Origin: Ophioceras dolichostomum
Taxonomy: Eukaryota > Ascomycota > Sordariomycetes > Magnaporthales > Ophioceraceae
Length of the DNA: 64,000 bases
Direction: 5' to 3'
Assembly: GCA_003049485.1 (NCBI GenBank)
Contig: PYST01000005.1
Span: 186,001-250,000, forward strand
Positions 10,091-22,067 of the stretch are shown here, one piece after another (the first letter of the stretch is position 1; each line of letters opens with the position of its first letter). A program made the translations under genes and the position numbers. The notes beneath the pieces are model-generated. The model did no database searches and was not told where the DNA came from. It saw only the letters and a list, made by a program, of their open reading frames with translations.

Positions 10091-11432
10091 CTAGATGGAT
10101 CTGCTGAACCGGGTCCGGGACCTCCCCCATGATCCGCTGGCAGGCCTGTTCGAGGTAACAGCAGGATTGCATCTTGAGTGCGGTTGGCTGCGCGGGCAAA
10201 TCAGCCGCCGCTGCTGCCTTGGACCACCACCCTGGGATGAGGTCGAGGTCTTCGCACTCATGCTCATCAGCGGCCGGATCGCCTGCGCCGCTTTGGTGAT
10301 ACTACCCGCCAGGTCGTCGAGACTGACTCTGACGTATTGCAAGGGGACTATCGGCCAAATGTCGTTCGCGTCGAGCGCCTTCACGACTGACCCTAACAGC
10401 GCGTTCCCGCAGTCCATGCGCTCCTCGAGCGGCGCCGAGACCTCTGGCAGAGCTTGCCGCCGTCAGCTTTGGCGAGGTTCTTGTACAGCGTATTTGGCTC
10501 GTGGAGGCGCTTTTGGACTGTGCGGGAGCCCACGTCGGCGATGAACTCTGTTTGGTATTAGGAAGGCAAAGAAGTTAATTGGCTGGCTTATATACGGGGA
10601 GTCAACAAATATATAAAGCAGATAAGTAAGGAGGCGTTAGTATTATACAACGTACCTAGGATGTTGGGAAACGCGATGTGGTCGAACGCCTCCAGCTTCG
10701 TCAGGCGGCCGTTCGTGCAGGGGACCAGCAGTTGGCCCTCAAAGTTGACGGGGCAGGTTTGGACGAGGGCCTTGGCCTCCGACTCGAACATGCGCACGTC
10801 GCCCAGCTCCCAGGCGATCCACAGCCGATACGGGTTGCGTCGGTGGTGTTGCGTCGGTGGTGTTGCTGCTCGCACCAGGTCGCCACCCACGGCCGCAGGA
10901 GGTGCGTCATGTCGTGTTTGTCCGTCAGGATCGCCACCTAGAACAGTTCCGTGAGCTCAATGCTTGCCGGCACGTGCTCAAACGCGCTGTGGACGATGCC
11001 CATCAGCGTTCGGAAAGCCTGCAGGTTGTCATCTGGTAGCTCCACGAGCCAATCGTCGCCACACCTTTAGCCGTGCCCTTGGCCGCGCCCTTGGATGGCT
11101 CCGACGGCTCCGTCTCATTCATCTTGTTTTGGTGTTGTTGGCAACTCCTTCCTCCTCCGGGACTCGGCGAAAGGCCCGTGCAGCATCGCCTTGAAGACGG
11201 ACGACGCCCGAGAGACCGCGCGAGAGCAGACCACGAAGGTGAGCGGGTTGACCTTGTTTTTGCCCACGGACAGAGTGAGGTCTCCGTCTCGGTCGAATAC
11301 GGTGGTGGAGGAGACGTCCGTCTCGTCATGTAGAGAAGTTGCGTTAGACTTGGCTGACTTGTTTGACTCGATCGACCACCTATCAATGGATCCGGCCGAT
11401 ACCGAACGCTGCTGGTCCGAGTCGACGGCCAT
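10091..11432 (-). pseudogene. Broken BTB/POZ-domain protein gene
   Basis: Reading from 11432, one frame gives a BTB/POZ start: DLTLSVGK, VVCSRAVSRASSVFKAML and HGPFAESR, the usual beta strands and helices of fungal BTB proteins. The frame then stops at about 11115. BTB-like sequence continues in another frame with VELPDDNLQAFRTLMGIVH, and is broken by a TAG at 10938-10940 inside ELF*VAILTDKHDMTHLLRPW. A third frame carries RLWIAWELGDVRMFESEAK, then after a probable intron the C-terminal part (IWPIVPLQYVRVSLDDLAGS). The last frame change coincides with an exact 14-bp tandem duplication at 10834-10861. With at least one nonsense codon and two frame changes, the gene very likely makes no full protein. 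The 3' limit is approximate. Confidence 0.8.
10834..10861. repeat. 14-bp tandem duplication inside the BTB pseudogene
   Basis: GTTGCGTCGGTGGT occurs twice head to tail (10834-10847 and 10848-10861). Leaving out one unit would bring the two flanking BTB reading frames into register, so this duplication is one inactivating event. Confidence 0.9.
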
Positions 11433-13574
11433 CTTGCCGGGGTCAACCTGGTCAGACGAGGCCGCAGATGTAGATGAATCAAGGGCCAAGGGACTGTGGG
11501 GTGGATCTTGTGTTCCTTTGATCAGGGAAGCAGGGTTCTGATAGCGGGGAATGAGGTGTGATAGTAGAGGTAGAAGAGCAGGATCGTGGACAGGAATAGT
11601 CTGCCAAGCAGTATAAGCGTAGGAGGACAGGCAGATCTAGTATGTCTGTCTGTGCGTGCGGTTGGTTTTTCTATTCTGAGGACGAGCCGCCCCTGCCCAC
11701 TCCGGGAGATTGCCCACTTAAATTCTGGACATTTGGGAGAGGAAAGAACGTCTCAATACCTGCCCACAGTGTTCTTGAGATTATTTTTCTTTTCTTAGAC
11801 GTTCTATGTTTCGTTTCCCCGAACGGTTGGCATTTCCTGGCCGTCTTGTAGAAAAGAAAATCAAAAATAGAACATCTTGAGATTGATTCATAGACCCCCC
11901 ATGAGCCGCCTAGATGATGGATCAAGATTCACACCGTCGATCGTAGGAGATTTGCACAAGGGGGAAATTTCTGCGGTGTCTTGGCGTTTCTATGAATGCT
12001 CTTTGGTGTTTGTCTTGTGCGGTCTATCTACATGTTTACCTACTCTCTAGCATTCACTACGAATATTTTCTCATTTCGTCCCATGTCAACTCATGCATCC
12101 GATCTCAAAGAACGAGCATGACGACAATCGCGTGTTTCTTCTTCCCATGTCCTGAGTCGTGGGTCCCGAGCGGGAGGAGAAATTACTGTTTTACTCAGAA
12201 ACTCCATGCCTTTTCTCCTTTCTATTCCGTAGGAGGACTAGTTGATGAACCTTGGCGAAAGTTGGGGGAAAAATCAGGGGTGTCCAGGTATTCGTTTTCC
12301 TGCCCCGGATTGACCAAAGTTATCCAGCTCCTTAATCCGAACGGCACTTAGCATCCCAAATGTGTTGATCTACAAGAGAGATCGACAGATCGCAGGACAA
12401 GCGCGCGGCTAAGCAGCCGTCCCTTGCCTGACAAACACGTTATGTCGTCATATTCAGGTCCAACGATCCCGCAACGAATGCCGGGCAGTCCGGCACTCGA
12501 CTGCCCGGCACTCGGATAGATGTCCAACGCTTCCTGGTCAAAAGACTGCTTCCCCAGTGGATATATAATTCATGAACGCTCCTTGTTCCGTAATGTGAAG
12601 TGTCAATGCGGACACATAACGACGGACAACAGCAGGGCAATAGTTATAAGAGGAGGGCAAACAGGGCAGAGCCACCTCGTGATGTAATAACTCGGGTCCG
12701 CATTCGCCAGCACATTTCACCGGTCCAGTGACAAGGACCGCGTTAACTCAGGCTTAAGTTCTATTTCACTTCAACACATATACTACTAGTATGTAATTTC
12801 ACTGATCTCAAGCGCTCCGAGAGAGGGATCTGGTCTGAACAGCAAGATCTAGCCGCGGAAAATAATAATCTCATCAAATCTCATCAAATCTGTTTGCTGC
12901 TGGGTTTTACATGAGGAAAGAGGTAGCAGTACTCACATGAAACACCCCGCTCTCTCCCGACGCCATATTTCAACTCAGGGTAACTGCAAACACAACACAA
13001 ACAGATGGGAAGAAGCCTCTGCTTCGACGTGGGGGACAGGGATAGAGTCTCGTCAACCTGGCCGGACAGTACATAACGGAGCTATGGTTGGATTATAAGC
13101 CGTAAAGGTTCTGTTGTAAGGACAGCAAAGAATACTCGCGTCAGTCTAAAAAAAATTGCAAAACGAGTTTATCTCTCCGATATAATCAGCTCGGTGATCT
13201 AAATACGAACGTATCGACACAGCTTTGCAGTGCTTTACTTTAGGGGAGAAAAAAGTCTGAAAGGTCACGCGGAACATTTCCAGGGAGTGGCATACGGAGA
13301 AGCTTCATTTATGAACGCGTGGTGTCAAAGCCCATCCAGAAATGTCGATGATGGGAAATGTACTGTAACAACTGATGGTCTGGACAGAGCGAGATGTGGT
13401 GGTTCAGAGGGGGGCACGGGATAAGTCACATGTGCTTATCAGCACGTGGTGATAGACATGTGGAGCCTGGACCATGACCGTCGCGCCGCGCAAAAAAGAA
13501 CGGCCAGAATCATCGTGACTTTCTAGGCAACATCAGCCCTCTTTCCAGCCGGTCCATTGATCTACAAAGAAGCC
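11433..13574. other. Gene-poor interval of about 2.1 kb
   Basis: No coding sequence is supported. The DNA is more AT-rich than its surroundings, especially 12700-13250. Besides the hairpin at 12479-12510 I see only a short direct repeat of CTCATCAAAT near 12870-12890. The end holds the Prp19 promoter. Confidence 0.5.
12479..12510. repeat. Perfect 12-bp inverted repeat with 8-nt loop
   Basis: TGCCGGGCAGTC at 12479-12490 is the exact reverse complement of GACTGCCCGGCA at 12499-12510, separated by CGGCACTC. The stem is GC-rich and would form a very stable hairpin in RNA or cruciform in DNA. It lies in non-coding DNA between the BTB remnant and Prp19; its role is unknown. Confidence 0.85.
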
Positions 13575-15413
13575 ATGTTGTGCTCCAGTAAGCTCTGAAG
13601 CTTCTTGCCCTATCTCTTTCCGTACCGACGCTGTCTTGTGTTCTGCTTGCTGACAATGCGCCCTAGTCTCTGGCGAAGCTCCGCAGGAGCCCGTTGTTTC
13701 CAAGAAGTCAGGTTAGTCGTCGCGTGGAAACAGCAGCCCTTCCTTTCGATACTCAGGTCTTCGGCGGGCAGGCTATCGTGCCGCTCTGATCAAGGTTTGG
13801 TAGGCGCGATGTGGGCTACGGAAAACTGACCTGTGCGACGCGCATGATGTTCTGCAGGAAACGTCTACGAGAAACGCCTTATCGAGAAGTACATCGACGA
13901 GCACGGCAAGGAGCCAGGGACGGACGATGACCTGGACAAGGAGGACCTGCTAGAGGTCAAGTCCTCCCGGATAGTGCGACCTAGGCCAGCATCGTTGACC
14001 TCCATCCCCGCGCTTCTGGCGTCCTTCCAAAACGAGTGGGACTCGCTCGCGCTCGAGACATACAACCTCCAGCAGCAGCTGGCGCGAACACGGGAGGAGC
14101 TCGCACACGCGTTGTACCAGCACGATGCGGCCGTGCGCGTGATCGCCCGACTTACGCAGGAGCGAAATCAGGCCCGCGACGCGCTGGCCAAGGTTACGGT
14201 GTCTGGCGGCGCGGCCCCCCCCTCAGCGGCGAATGGAGGCGATACAGCGATGGCGATCGACTCGGAGCTACCACAACGGATCGCGGATCAGGTGGATGAG
14301 ACGGCACAGATGTCAGTGATAGCAAAACCCACCCACTACCCGGAGGCGAGCTTCTTCTCACTAACCTCATATTGCCCCTGGACAACAGGCTCTCCAAATC
14401 ACGGAAAAAGCGACCGGTGCCCCCAGGATGGGCGTCCCCTGATGACATTTCGGCACTGGAGAAGACGGCATCAGACCCATTGCCTGTGCAACAGGCAACC
14501 TCGATCGGCTTGGAGGGATCATACGCGGCGGTAGGCGGCCTGTCTGGCGACGTTGCCATCTACTCGCTGGAGAGCAATCAGGCGGAACGGACATTGAAGG
14601 TCGATGCGCCCGTGACGGACGCCCTTTGGACCGGTTCTAAGGTTATCCTGGCTACGGCCAAGGGGACGGTCAAGGTCTTCGACAGTGGTAGCTTGGCCGC
14701 CACGCTCTCGGATCATGCCGCCGAGGTTACCGCCTTGGCCCTCCATCCCGGCGGCGACCTCCTTGCCTCGGTTGGTGCCGATCGTGGTATTGTGTTCTAC
14801 CATCTCGACTCCCTCAAGAAGGTCTTCCAATCTTACTCTGATTCGGGTTAGTCTCGTCTCCCTTTCCCCTTCAGCCGTCTACCCAATCTCCATCACATCG
14901 CTAACGAGAACGCACAAATCCCCAGCTCTCACTACATGCGCCTTCCATCCAGACGGCGCCCTCGTGGCCGCCGGCACTGTGTCCGGCGAGATCAAGCTCT
15001 TCCACACCAAGACCCTCGAGGAGGCCGCGTCGTTCAGCCTGGGAGCGCCAGTAGAGGCCATCGCCTTCTCGGAGAACGGCTACTGGTTCGCGGCGGTGGC
15101 GAAGGGCCAGACCTCCGTCACCATCTTCGACCTGCGCAAGACCGGCGACGCCGCCAAGGTCAAGACGCTCGACGTCGGCGGCGCCGCGTCGTCGCTGGCG
15201 TGGGAGTACACGGGCCGCTACCTCGCCGCCGCGGGCGCGGGCGGCATCTCAGTCTACGGCTACAACAAGAGCTCCAAGTCCTGGACGGAGCTGCTGCGCA
15301 AGGCCGAGACGGCCGTCGCTGTCCGCTGGGGACCGGACGCCAAGAAGCTTGTTGCTGTCAAGGCCGACGGCGTCGTTGAGGTGTTCAGTGCGCCAGAAGC
15401 CGCCGCGGAGTAG
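13575..15413 (+). CDS. prp19: Pre-mRNA-processing factor 19 (U-box E3 ligase, NTC complex)
   Basis: Core spliceosomal ubiquitin ligase of the NineTeen Complex. Five exons: 13575-13587, 13667-13711, 13858-14311, 14389-14846 and 14926-15413, total 485 residues, the normal length. The tiny first exon encodes MLCS and the splices rebuild the U-box start MLCSISGEAPQEPVVS. Next come the U-box/oligomerisation region (IVRPRPASLTSIPALL) and the coiled-coil (FQNEWDSLALETYNLQQQL, YQHDAAVRVIARLTQERNQA). After the linker (KSRKKRPVPPGW) there are seven-bladed WD40-type repeats, for example VTALALHPGGDLLASVGAD and TTCAFHPDGALVAAGT. Each junction keeps frame and has a standard donor and acceptor (13588 gtaagc, 13712 gttagt, 14312 gtcagt, 14847 gttagt). 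Nothing suggests damage, in contrast to its neighbours. Confidence 0.96.
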
Positions 15414-16157
15414 GCCCGGCTTATTCGTGAGGATGGGGGACCTACGGGGGGGACCTACGGATGGGGTCGGCGAGGCCGTGGGGATGACTTGGGTAGGGGA
15501 CGGGGAGGCCGTGACTGGCCATTCACAGAGAGTCATCACTGTAGAGTCAATTTGGAATATTGCGATTAATCCTTGTTTTTTTTGTTGGTACCCCATGTAC
15601 ACCATTTTGAGCCATCACACAGCGAACGAGGAATAAAAAAGGACCTGGGATCTTTTGGATGTGTGATTTATCCGCACGAATCGTTCCCACTCCTGAGCTT
15701 GCAGTCCACTGACACAATGAGACTGCTGCGTCAATTGCGATTTTTCTTTGTGCCCAGCCTTTATGAATTAAACACAGTCACCGAATGCAAGTACGTGGTG
15801 CACAGAGTGTCACCCGGTTACTGTGTGAAATAATATTCGCCACCATTTTCCTTGGTCGTCATCAGGCGGCGGCAAGCATACGTACAAGTCGCCGCCGACG
15901 CCTAAGGCAATTATTCCCCCACACCCAGCCACACATAATGCACCAATCCCACCATGTATCTCACCAGGCCAACACAAGTGGCCAAGCACAACGACAGCGC
16001 TTACAAGCCACGGCGGACAGATGGGAACAGGTACGCCCGATTGCCACGCGCGAGTTCTCCTCATCACCACTCATCATAAATCATTCACATTTTATCAAGT
16101 ATGTTGTTATCCTCTGCACTCATTATAATTATTGTCACCGAGGGCATCGGTTCCTAG
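15414..16157. other. Intergenic region after prp19
   Basis: 3' flank of prp19, beginning with a 16-bp G-rich repeat (GGGGGACCTACGG-like, twice near 15434-15462). A short frame beginning at ATG 15938 ends in a consensus donor, but I could not join it in phase to anything downstream. Confidence 0.4.
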
Positions 16158-17094
16158 ACCTTTCGTGTCCATACCGACCGATGAGGCCGCTCAACCTGCG
16201 CGAATATCAACTCGGCGCATGCGATCTCGATCTCCGAGTCGCGATTCTGGCCGTCTCACCCCCTCTTTCGCCGCCCCCGTGTCAGCAATACTCCGCGAAA
16301 CCTCCCCATACATCGGCCTCATCGCCATCCCCGGACTCAGTCTGAACGGGGCCGATTTAAATTCTGACTGGTGAGTTACTGATATCTGTCCATCTTGTTT
16401 ATCCCGCGCGTCTGGCACCGGCTCCAGGCGACGGGTCACCGTTTCAATCCGTGTGGCAACCCTCCTCCGACCAGCCTGAGCTAAGTTGCCTCATAGGACA
16501 ACGGAGCGCCTATGGGGAGGATAAAGGCATCATTGTTCTCATTGTACGGATGCGGAGTCATCATAAAGCAAAGTCATCTTTTTCCTGCTTGTTGAAAAGG
16601 ACTCTCTCGCACATATCTTCCTCCTCATTCTCTTTCCTCCCCCTCCGTTAAGTTGCTCAATTACTGCTAGGGACTGACACGTTCGCCCCTAATTTTTTTC
16701 TAGCTCTTCAAGCTTCAATTTCATCACCATTATCCACTCGAAAGACCGTCCGCTAGCCAGAGAGGATGTCCTCGGGCTCATCTCAGTATTCAGCGGAGTT
16801 GTCCACCCAGTCCTCGGCGGCCTCATTACGACGGTCCTCCACGGCCGCTGGCCGGGCTGGCTGGCTCGACAAGTGTCCAAAACTACGTCCAGAGAACGCT
16901 TTTATGGACGATTTGACACTGAACCGGCGTCCGAAGAATCCCAACAGATCCGTCACGAGGAGTCAAGAGACTCGGACGGCGGACGAACGAGGAACATGGA
17001 TTACCGAACAGGGGACGGCGGGCGGCGTGGAGTAGGACATCCCTGGGAGAAGGACTACATTGATTTACATAGCTGTTTACCCCCTGAGCACTAG
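16158..17094 (+). CDS. Unresolved or degraded multi-exon gene
   Basis: Two stretches look protein-coding but I could not join them cleanly. The first (about 16159-16370) encodes an Arg/Ser-rich segment then SPYIGLIAIPGLSLNG and ends DW just before a gtgagt donor at 16371. The second follows a TTTTTTTCTAG acceptor at 16703 and runs to a TAG at 17092-17094; it encodes FITIIHSKDRPLAREDVLGL, a hydrophobic VFSGVVHPVLGGLITTVLHG and a charged tail. The DNA between contains stops in every joining phase I tried. It may be a real gene with an exon I misplace, or a decayed one. I do not recognise the family. Confidence 0.3.
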
Positions 17095-17738
17095 GCTGAA
17101 AGGGACTGAATAGAAGGCCTTCTATATTTAGAACCTCGTTGGTATTCAACCCGCCTCCTGCGGGTTGCACCGTGCAAGTCACATACTAGGCTTGAGCCAT
17201 GCATGTACTCCCTCAGTACTTAAATATATATTAGAAGGATTCCCGCTCCTCACCCCCAAACACCTGTCGTGGTATACCGCTGTGAAGAGGCATGCACGGC
17301 CTTGGTTTGGGCTATTTGACCCTCAACAGCCCTCATCTTCTTCTTTTTCTTTGCCCCGAGCAGCTTAGGGCTCACGGCAACACCGCCCGGCCGAGCGGCC
17401 TTGGTTCGGGTGTACTTCGATTGGGCGAAGGAGTATCAACCCACGATGAGGATATACGCTTCCGGCACGTCGTCGACCAGCTCGCGAGCAAACATTTGTT
17501 TGTGTGCTGTGCGACCAAAATGCTCACGCGAGCTACCTATCAAGTAGGCGCTGCCGGAAGTCCCGACGAGCTCGGCCACCATTCCTGGCCTGAAAACTTG
17601 CGGCGCCACGACCAAGATACTCAGGAGTTCGACAAAGATGTCCTGCAGCTCCAACAAATCGGCCACACCTCGCTCCTCTTGCTCCTGCCCCCGACCTCGG
17701 GTTTGCCTTCTATTACTCGATAATCCCCTTCTAATCAC
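17095..17738. other. Intergenic region
   Basis: Nothing coding is supported. The last part is the 3' flank of the minus-strand dioxygenase locus. Confidence 0.4.
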
Positions 17739-19130
17739 TTATACCAACCCCAAATCCGCCTTCCTCCCCTTACTTCCCTCCGCATCCAAGTACGGCGCTT
17801 CGCCAAGCGAGCACACCCTGTCCCCGGTGCGCGCCTCCGCGTAGTCATACGTGGCCGTGTGTCACGTGCTGCGGTTGTCCCAGACGGCGACGTCGTTGCG
17901 CTGCCACCTGAAACGCACCTGGGCGTCGTGGTTGAGCGCGACGAGGTCGAAGAGGTACTTGAGCAGCATGTCGGACTCGTCGCGCGTCACGCCGTTGATG
18001 CGCTTGGTGAAGCCGCGGTTGACGTAGACTAATTTCCAGCCCGTCACGGCTATTTAGAAGTGTGGCGGTGATTCTGTTAGTTGGGAAATCTTATCTTTAG
18101 AAGAGGTGGCGGATGTGGCGAACGAAGGAGGCTTGAGGCTTACGATTCGTCCTGATAACAGGGTGGACGGCCTTGAGCTCCTTGCCCGTGTTAAAAGGGC
18201 TGCCCCTGACGCCCTCTCGAAGTGGGTTCCCCAGCCGTTCGGCCTCGTCCGGGAAGAAGGTCGCGTCGTGCGTGGCGGTTAAGCCCTCTAGCATGGTCTG
18301 CATGGGCGGGCTAAGGCGGTCGTAGATCTTGTACCCGGAGGCCCAGAGCGTGTCGCCGCCCATGGGGCGCAGGGTGTGGATCTTGAGCATGGCGTAGTCG
18401 GAGGGGACTTGCTCGAACGAGATGTCGCTGTGCCATCCCGCGGAGGCGAGGCGCGTCACGTCTGAGAGCTGGTGCGTCAGGCTGCCGCCTTTCTTCTGCT
18501 TCTCGGACGAGATGACGGAGATCTGGTCCCCTAGCTCGGAGCCATCTTCTGTGACGGGATGGACGTGGAGGCCGGATGATTCAGGCTGTTGAAGCGTGCG
18601 TGCGTACCCGTGTTATTAGACTGGGACTGAGAACAAAAGCCGCCTGGGGCGCCGCCGGACACGGTGGATAGAAATGGAAAGAAAGATGGGGGGAGCATAC
18701 GCAGCCTGCCGCCGCGGTGAGCCTGAGCATGAAGTCCTTCATCTGCGTCGGCGTGACATCCTGGTCTCTGAGGAAGACAACCCTCTTTGGGAGACTGGAT
18801 GAGGTAGCGGGTTTTTCGTCAATATGCTGGTCCTGTTTGGTGTCTATCTGAGAGGAAGGAGGTGGGACGTGCTCTGTGGTTAAGCCATAGGGCTGGCTGA
18901 CTCACTTGTGGTTGCCAGGTCCTTGATGACCTGCTCATCAGCTTTGATGGGATCTGCAACCTGGAGCACCTCATACTCCCTCCCGATGATAGGCGTCAAG
19001 TCGACATGCTTGTACTGGTCCAGGGTGCCGGAATAGACCAGGGGCTTTCGGCATCAGGTCTGGCTGCAGGATCGTCCCTGGCTGTGCCAATACTTGGCGT
19101 CAGGCCTGGCGGGAGCTCGACTGAAGGCAT
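17739..19130 (-). pseudogene. TauD/Jlp1-type 2-oxoglutarate/Fe(II) sulfonate dioxygenase, disrupted
   Basis: Homologue of the fungal alpha-ketoglutarate-dependent taurine/sulfonate dioxygenases. From ATG 19130 (MPSVELPPGLTPSIG) the family sequence soon continues in another frame with LVYSGTLDQYKHVDLTPIIG, implying a 1-nt shift. Further segments are KRVVFLRDQDVTPTQMKDF, then GWHSDISFEQVPSDYAML with the iron-binding His-x-Asp, GGDTLWASGYKIYDRLSP, VTGWKLVYVNRGFTK, and the C-terminal FRWQRNDVAVWDNRST. Here a TGA (17862-17864) falls directly before HTATYDYAEARTGDR, which carries the second iron-ligand His and the 2-oxoglutarate-binding Arg. Probable introns lie at about 18460-18900 and at 18050-18150. 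The first intron could not be joined in phase. Translation would stop before the active site is complete, so the gene is probably dead. It is divergent to a broken permease gene. Confidence 0.8.
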
Positions 19131-20151
19131 TGTGTTTGACGTCGTCGTGGGACAGATGGGTGTTCAAAAGGCTTTGTGACGAATTTGGAGATAAGAAAGG
19201 GTAGTTGAGAGGGAACAGTACGACAATAGAACGGACTGATGATGCCGAGGCGAGGCCGTTTCCTAGCACGGTTGGTGAGGGGAAGTAAGCATGGAATGTG
19301 TGTGCCCCTCTCGCGTGACGGTATCGCGTGAGAGGATGGCCGTAGTATATGCGCGTGCGCGGAGCATGCGGAGCTCGGGGCCGGGTATCCCCGAATGAGA
19401 ATGGTTGACCAGGTTCGGGACTACTACGCAGGTATCCCACATCCATCGTAACTAAGCACGTTGAGCGAGTCGTGCGGGAAAGGCACCGAGGCTACTGCCC
19501 GGTATGCGCCTCTTGCGTCAGCGCCCACTCAAATGAAGACATTCGGAGGGTAGAACCTCAGCCGGGGTTGATGGCCGGAAATGTCTGCCTTTTGGCCTTG
19601 TTCACCCCCAGTCTTTCAGGGTTCTAGTACCACTCCGATGCCCGCTCAATCCTAACTTGGCAAGGGGTGCGATGCAGACGAGCAGTGTTGGGGAACCTAG
19701 GTACCTATGTGGTTCTCCGGTGAAACTGGTCGCTCTGTTCGTTGCAGGTGTATGATGACCAACCGCTCGCAGGCCAGAGAGACGCTGAGGTCGAGGAAAG
19801 CCCACGGCGGTCAACGTCGTCCTTGGTGAGAATGCCAGATAAGTAAAGTATGGGACCGTTCTAGTGCTCCGGGTTCCGCACTAGATGAACACCCACTTCA
19901 CTCCACTTGCTCCCCCAAGGCTTCGTTGCTTCAGGTGGTGACGAGGTACGGTTGTGGTGGTCCTCTGTAGTATTGACGCCGGCCCCTGAGAAGCCCTTGC
20001 CTCAGCTGCATGGATGCTCTCCTGAGATATTTCAAGGACGCAACGCGCTGGACAGGAACGGGCCTTCTACATAAGTTCCAGCCGCCAGCCAGCCGCAGTC
20101 GATCAGCCCGCCGCTGTCTCTAGCACCAGGCAAACAAAAGGAAAAGCAAAG
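19131..20151. other. Divergent promoter region between dioxygenase and permease loci
   Basis: About 1 kb separating two divergent, functionally related but broken genes. No coding sequence is supported. A shared promoter would be expected here; I see no recognisable binding-site cluster. Confidence 0.5.
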
Positions 20152-22067
20152 ATGGCCGAAATCGACGCTAAAGTGAGCTCCTCCCTAAAGCACGCAGACG
20201 AGCACGGCGGCCACGACGGCGCCTCGGTCGTCTCGCACTCCTCCCGTACGTCCATCGCGGTGGGCAGGTCCAACCTCGCGCCCGCGGTCCCTCCGCACGA
20301 CACGTACGACGGCCGCCACCGGTACGACCCTGCCGCGACGTGGACGGCGCAGGAGGAAGCGTGCGTGGTGCGCAAGATGGACGCCGTCCTGCTGACCTGG
20401 CCGTGCCTCATGTTCTTCGGCCTATAGCTGGACAGGGGCAACCTCTCCAACGTGCTGGCCGACGACTTCCTGAGGGATCTGGGTCTGACCTCGGACGACT
20501 ACAACAACGGCGCCACCATCCAGCTGGTGTGCTTCCTGGCCGCCGAGTTCCCCGAGCAGATCTTGACGAAGAGGGTGGGTTCTCGGGTCGCGCTGCCGTC
20601 GCTGATGATGGCTTGGGGGACTGTTTATAAGTGTATCTCAGTACCCAAGCTTCGTGGAAGCGAATTTGGTGATGTCCATCCACCAAGCCCGACTGACGAA
20701 GAAGTACAACTAACCGAATATCGATGACAGCATGGGCGCAAGCTTGGATCCGCGACCGCGCGACCTTCTACGCGACGCGGGCGCTGATCGGCCTGTGCGA
20801 GGGCGGCTTCATCCCGGCCACCATCCTGTTCACGACGTACTTCTACACCTCGCGCGAGCTCTCGGTCCGCCTGGCAGCTTTCTGGTTGACGCTCAACGTG
20901 GCTCGCGTAATCTCGGCTCTGCTCGCGGCGGCGATACTGAAGATGCGCGGAGTCGGCGACAGGCCCGGCTGGTTTTGGCTGTTCCTGCTCGAGGGGCTGC
21001 TGACGTGTGTGATTGCGTTCGTGGTAGGTTGCCCCGTGTGTGTGTGCGTGTGCATGTGCGTGTGTAGGCACGACACCTTTCGTTGTGATTCAATGTGTTG
21101 CTGACATGAGCCGCCACTTGGCTTGCCGATAGTCGTACTTCTACCTGCCTACCTCGCCGACTAACACGAGGCGGGGTCTGTGGCGGAAGCCGTGGTACAC
21201 TGAGGGGGAGGAAGTTATCATGATTAACGTGAGCACCAGCCATCCACTAGTCCACATACCGCGTGGCGTTGCAGATCACTGACACGCTCTCCTGTGGATG
21301 TGCAGCGTGTGCTTCGCGATGACCCAGCTAAGGGCCTCACCGCCCTGAAGGAGCCCGTGGCCGTGGAAGACGTCCTCAACGCCTGGTGCGACCCCTCGGT
21401 CTGGGGCCTGTACTTCCTCGGCCTGGTGGCTTACATCCCCGCGACGCCGGAGCAGGCCTACCTGACCTACCAGCTGAGGCAGCTGGGCTACACCACCTTC
21501 GCCTCCAACATGTTGACGGTGCCTTCGGCCGTGCTGCAAATCGTCACCATGCTCGCCCTTGCCTTCAGCAGCGACTACTTCAACGAGCGCGCCTTCCATT
21601 GCCTCGTGGGCGAGGTCTGGATCTTGCCGCTGCTAGCGGGCATGCTGGCCATCCCAGATGGGGGCCGCCCCTGGGAGCGCTTCTCGCTCGTGACCCTGGT
21701 GTCGGGATACCCCTATTTCCACCCGACAGTGTCTGCCTGGATCTCCGAGAACACGTTCGACTTGAAGAAGCGCGCCATCGCGGCCGCGACGCACAACGTC
21801 GTCGTGCAGATCGGCTCGCTGATCGGGTCGCAGGTCTACCGCGCCTACGACACACCTTACTACAAGCGCGGGAACGACGTGTTGATCTCGATCTGCGCCC
21901 TGAGCATCGTGACGATGCTGGTGTAGCGTGAGGTGCTGAGGCGGATGAATAAGAGGAAAGAGGAGAAGTGGCGGGAGATGTCGATGGAGGAGCGCCGGGC
22001 ATACCAGGCTGACAAGGTTGCTAGGGAGGAGGGCAATAGGCGGTTAGATTTCCGATTCGTGTACTGA
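20152..22067 (+). pseudogene. Dal5/allantoate permease-type MFS transporter with two in-frame stops
   Basis: Major facilitator of the anion:cation symporter group that includes allantoate, nicotinate and sulfonate permeases. Family motifs in order: KMDAVLLTWPCLMFFGL, LDRGNLSNVLADDF, FLAAEFPEQILTKRVGSR, FYATRALIGLCEGGFIPA, RPGWFWLFLLEG, GLYFLGLVAYIP and TTFASNMLTVPS. The C-terminal tail ends GNRRLDFRF, usual for this group. Introns: one around 20630-20728 (junction not exact), 21025-21135, and about 21230-21304. In-frame TAG codons sit at 20425-20427, where the family normally has Gln (GL-Q-LDRGN), and at 21924-21926 near the end, before REVLRRMNKRKEEKW. The first stop removes nearly all membrane helices. 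Its context (CTA-CAG to CTA-TAG) is a CpA to TpA change, as made by RIP. Neighbour: the divergent TauD locus. Confidence 0.82.
21036..21066. repeat. GT/GC dinucleotide microsatellite in a permease intron
   Basis: Alternating GTGTGTGTGCGTGTGCATGT-type tract just after the donor gtaggt of the second intron. It lies wholly within non-coding intron sequence. Confidence 0.7.
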
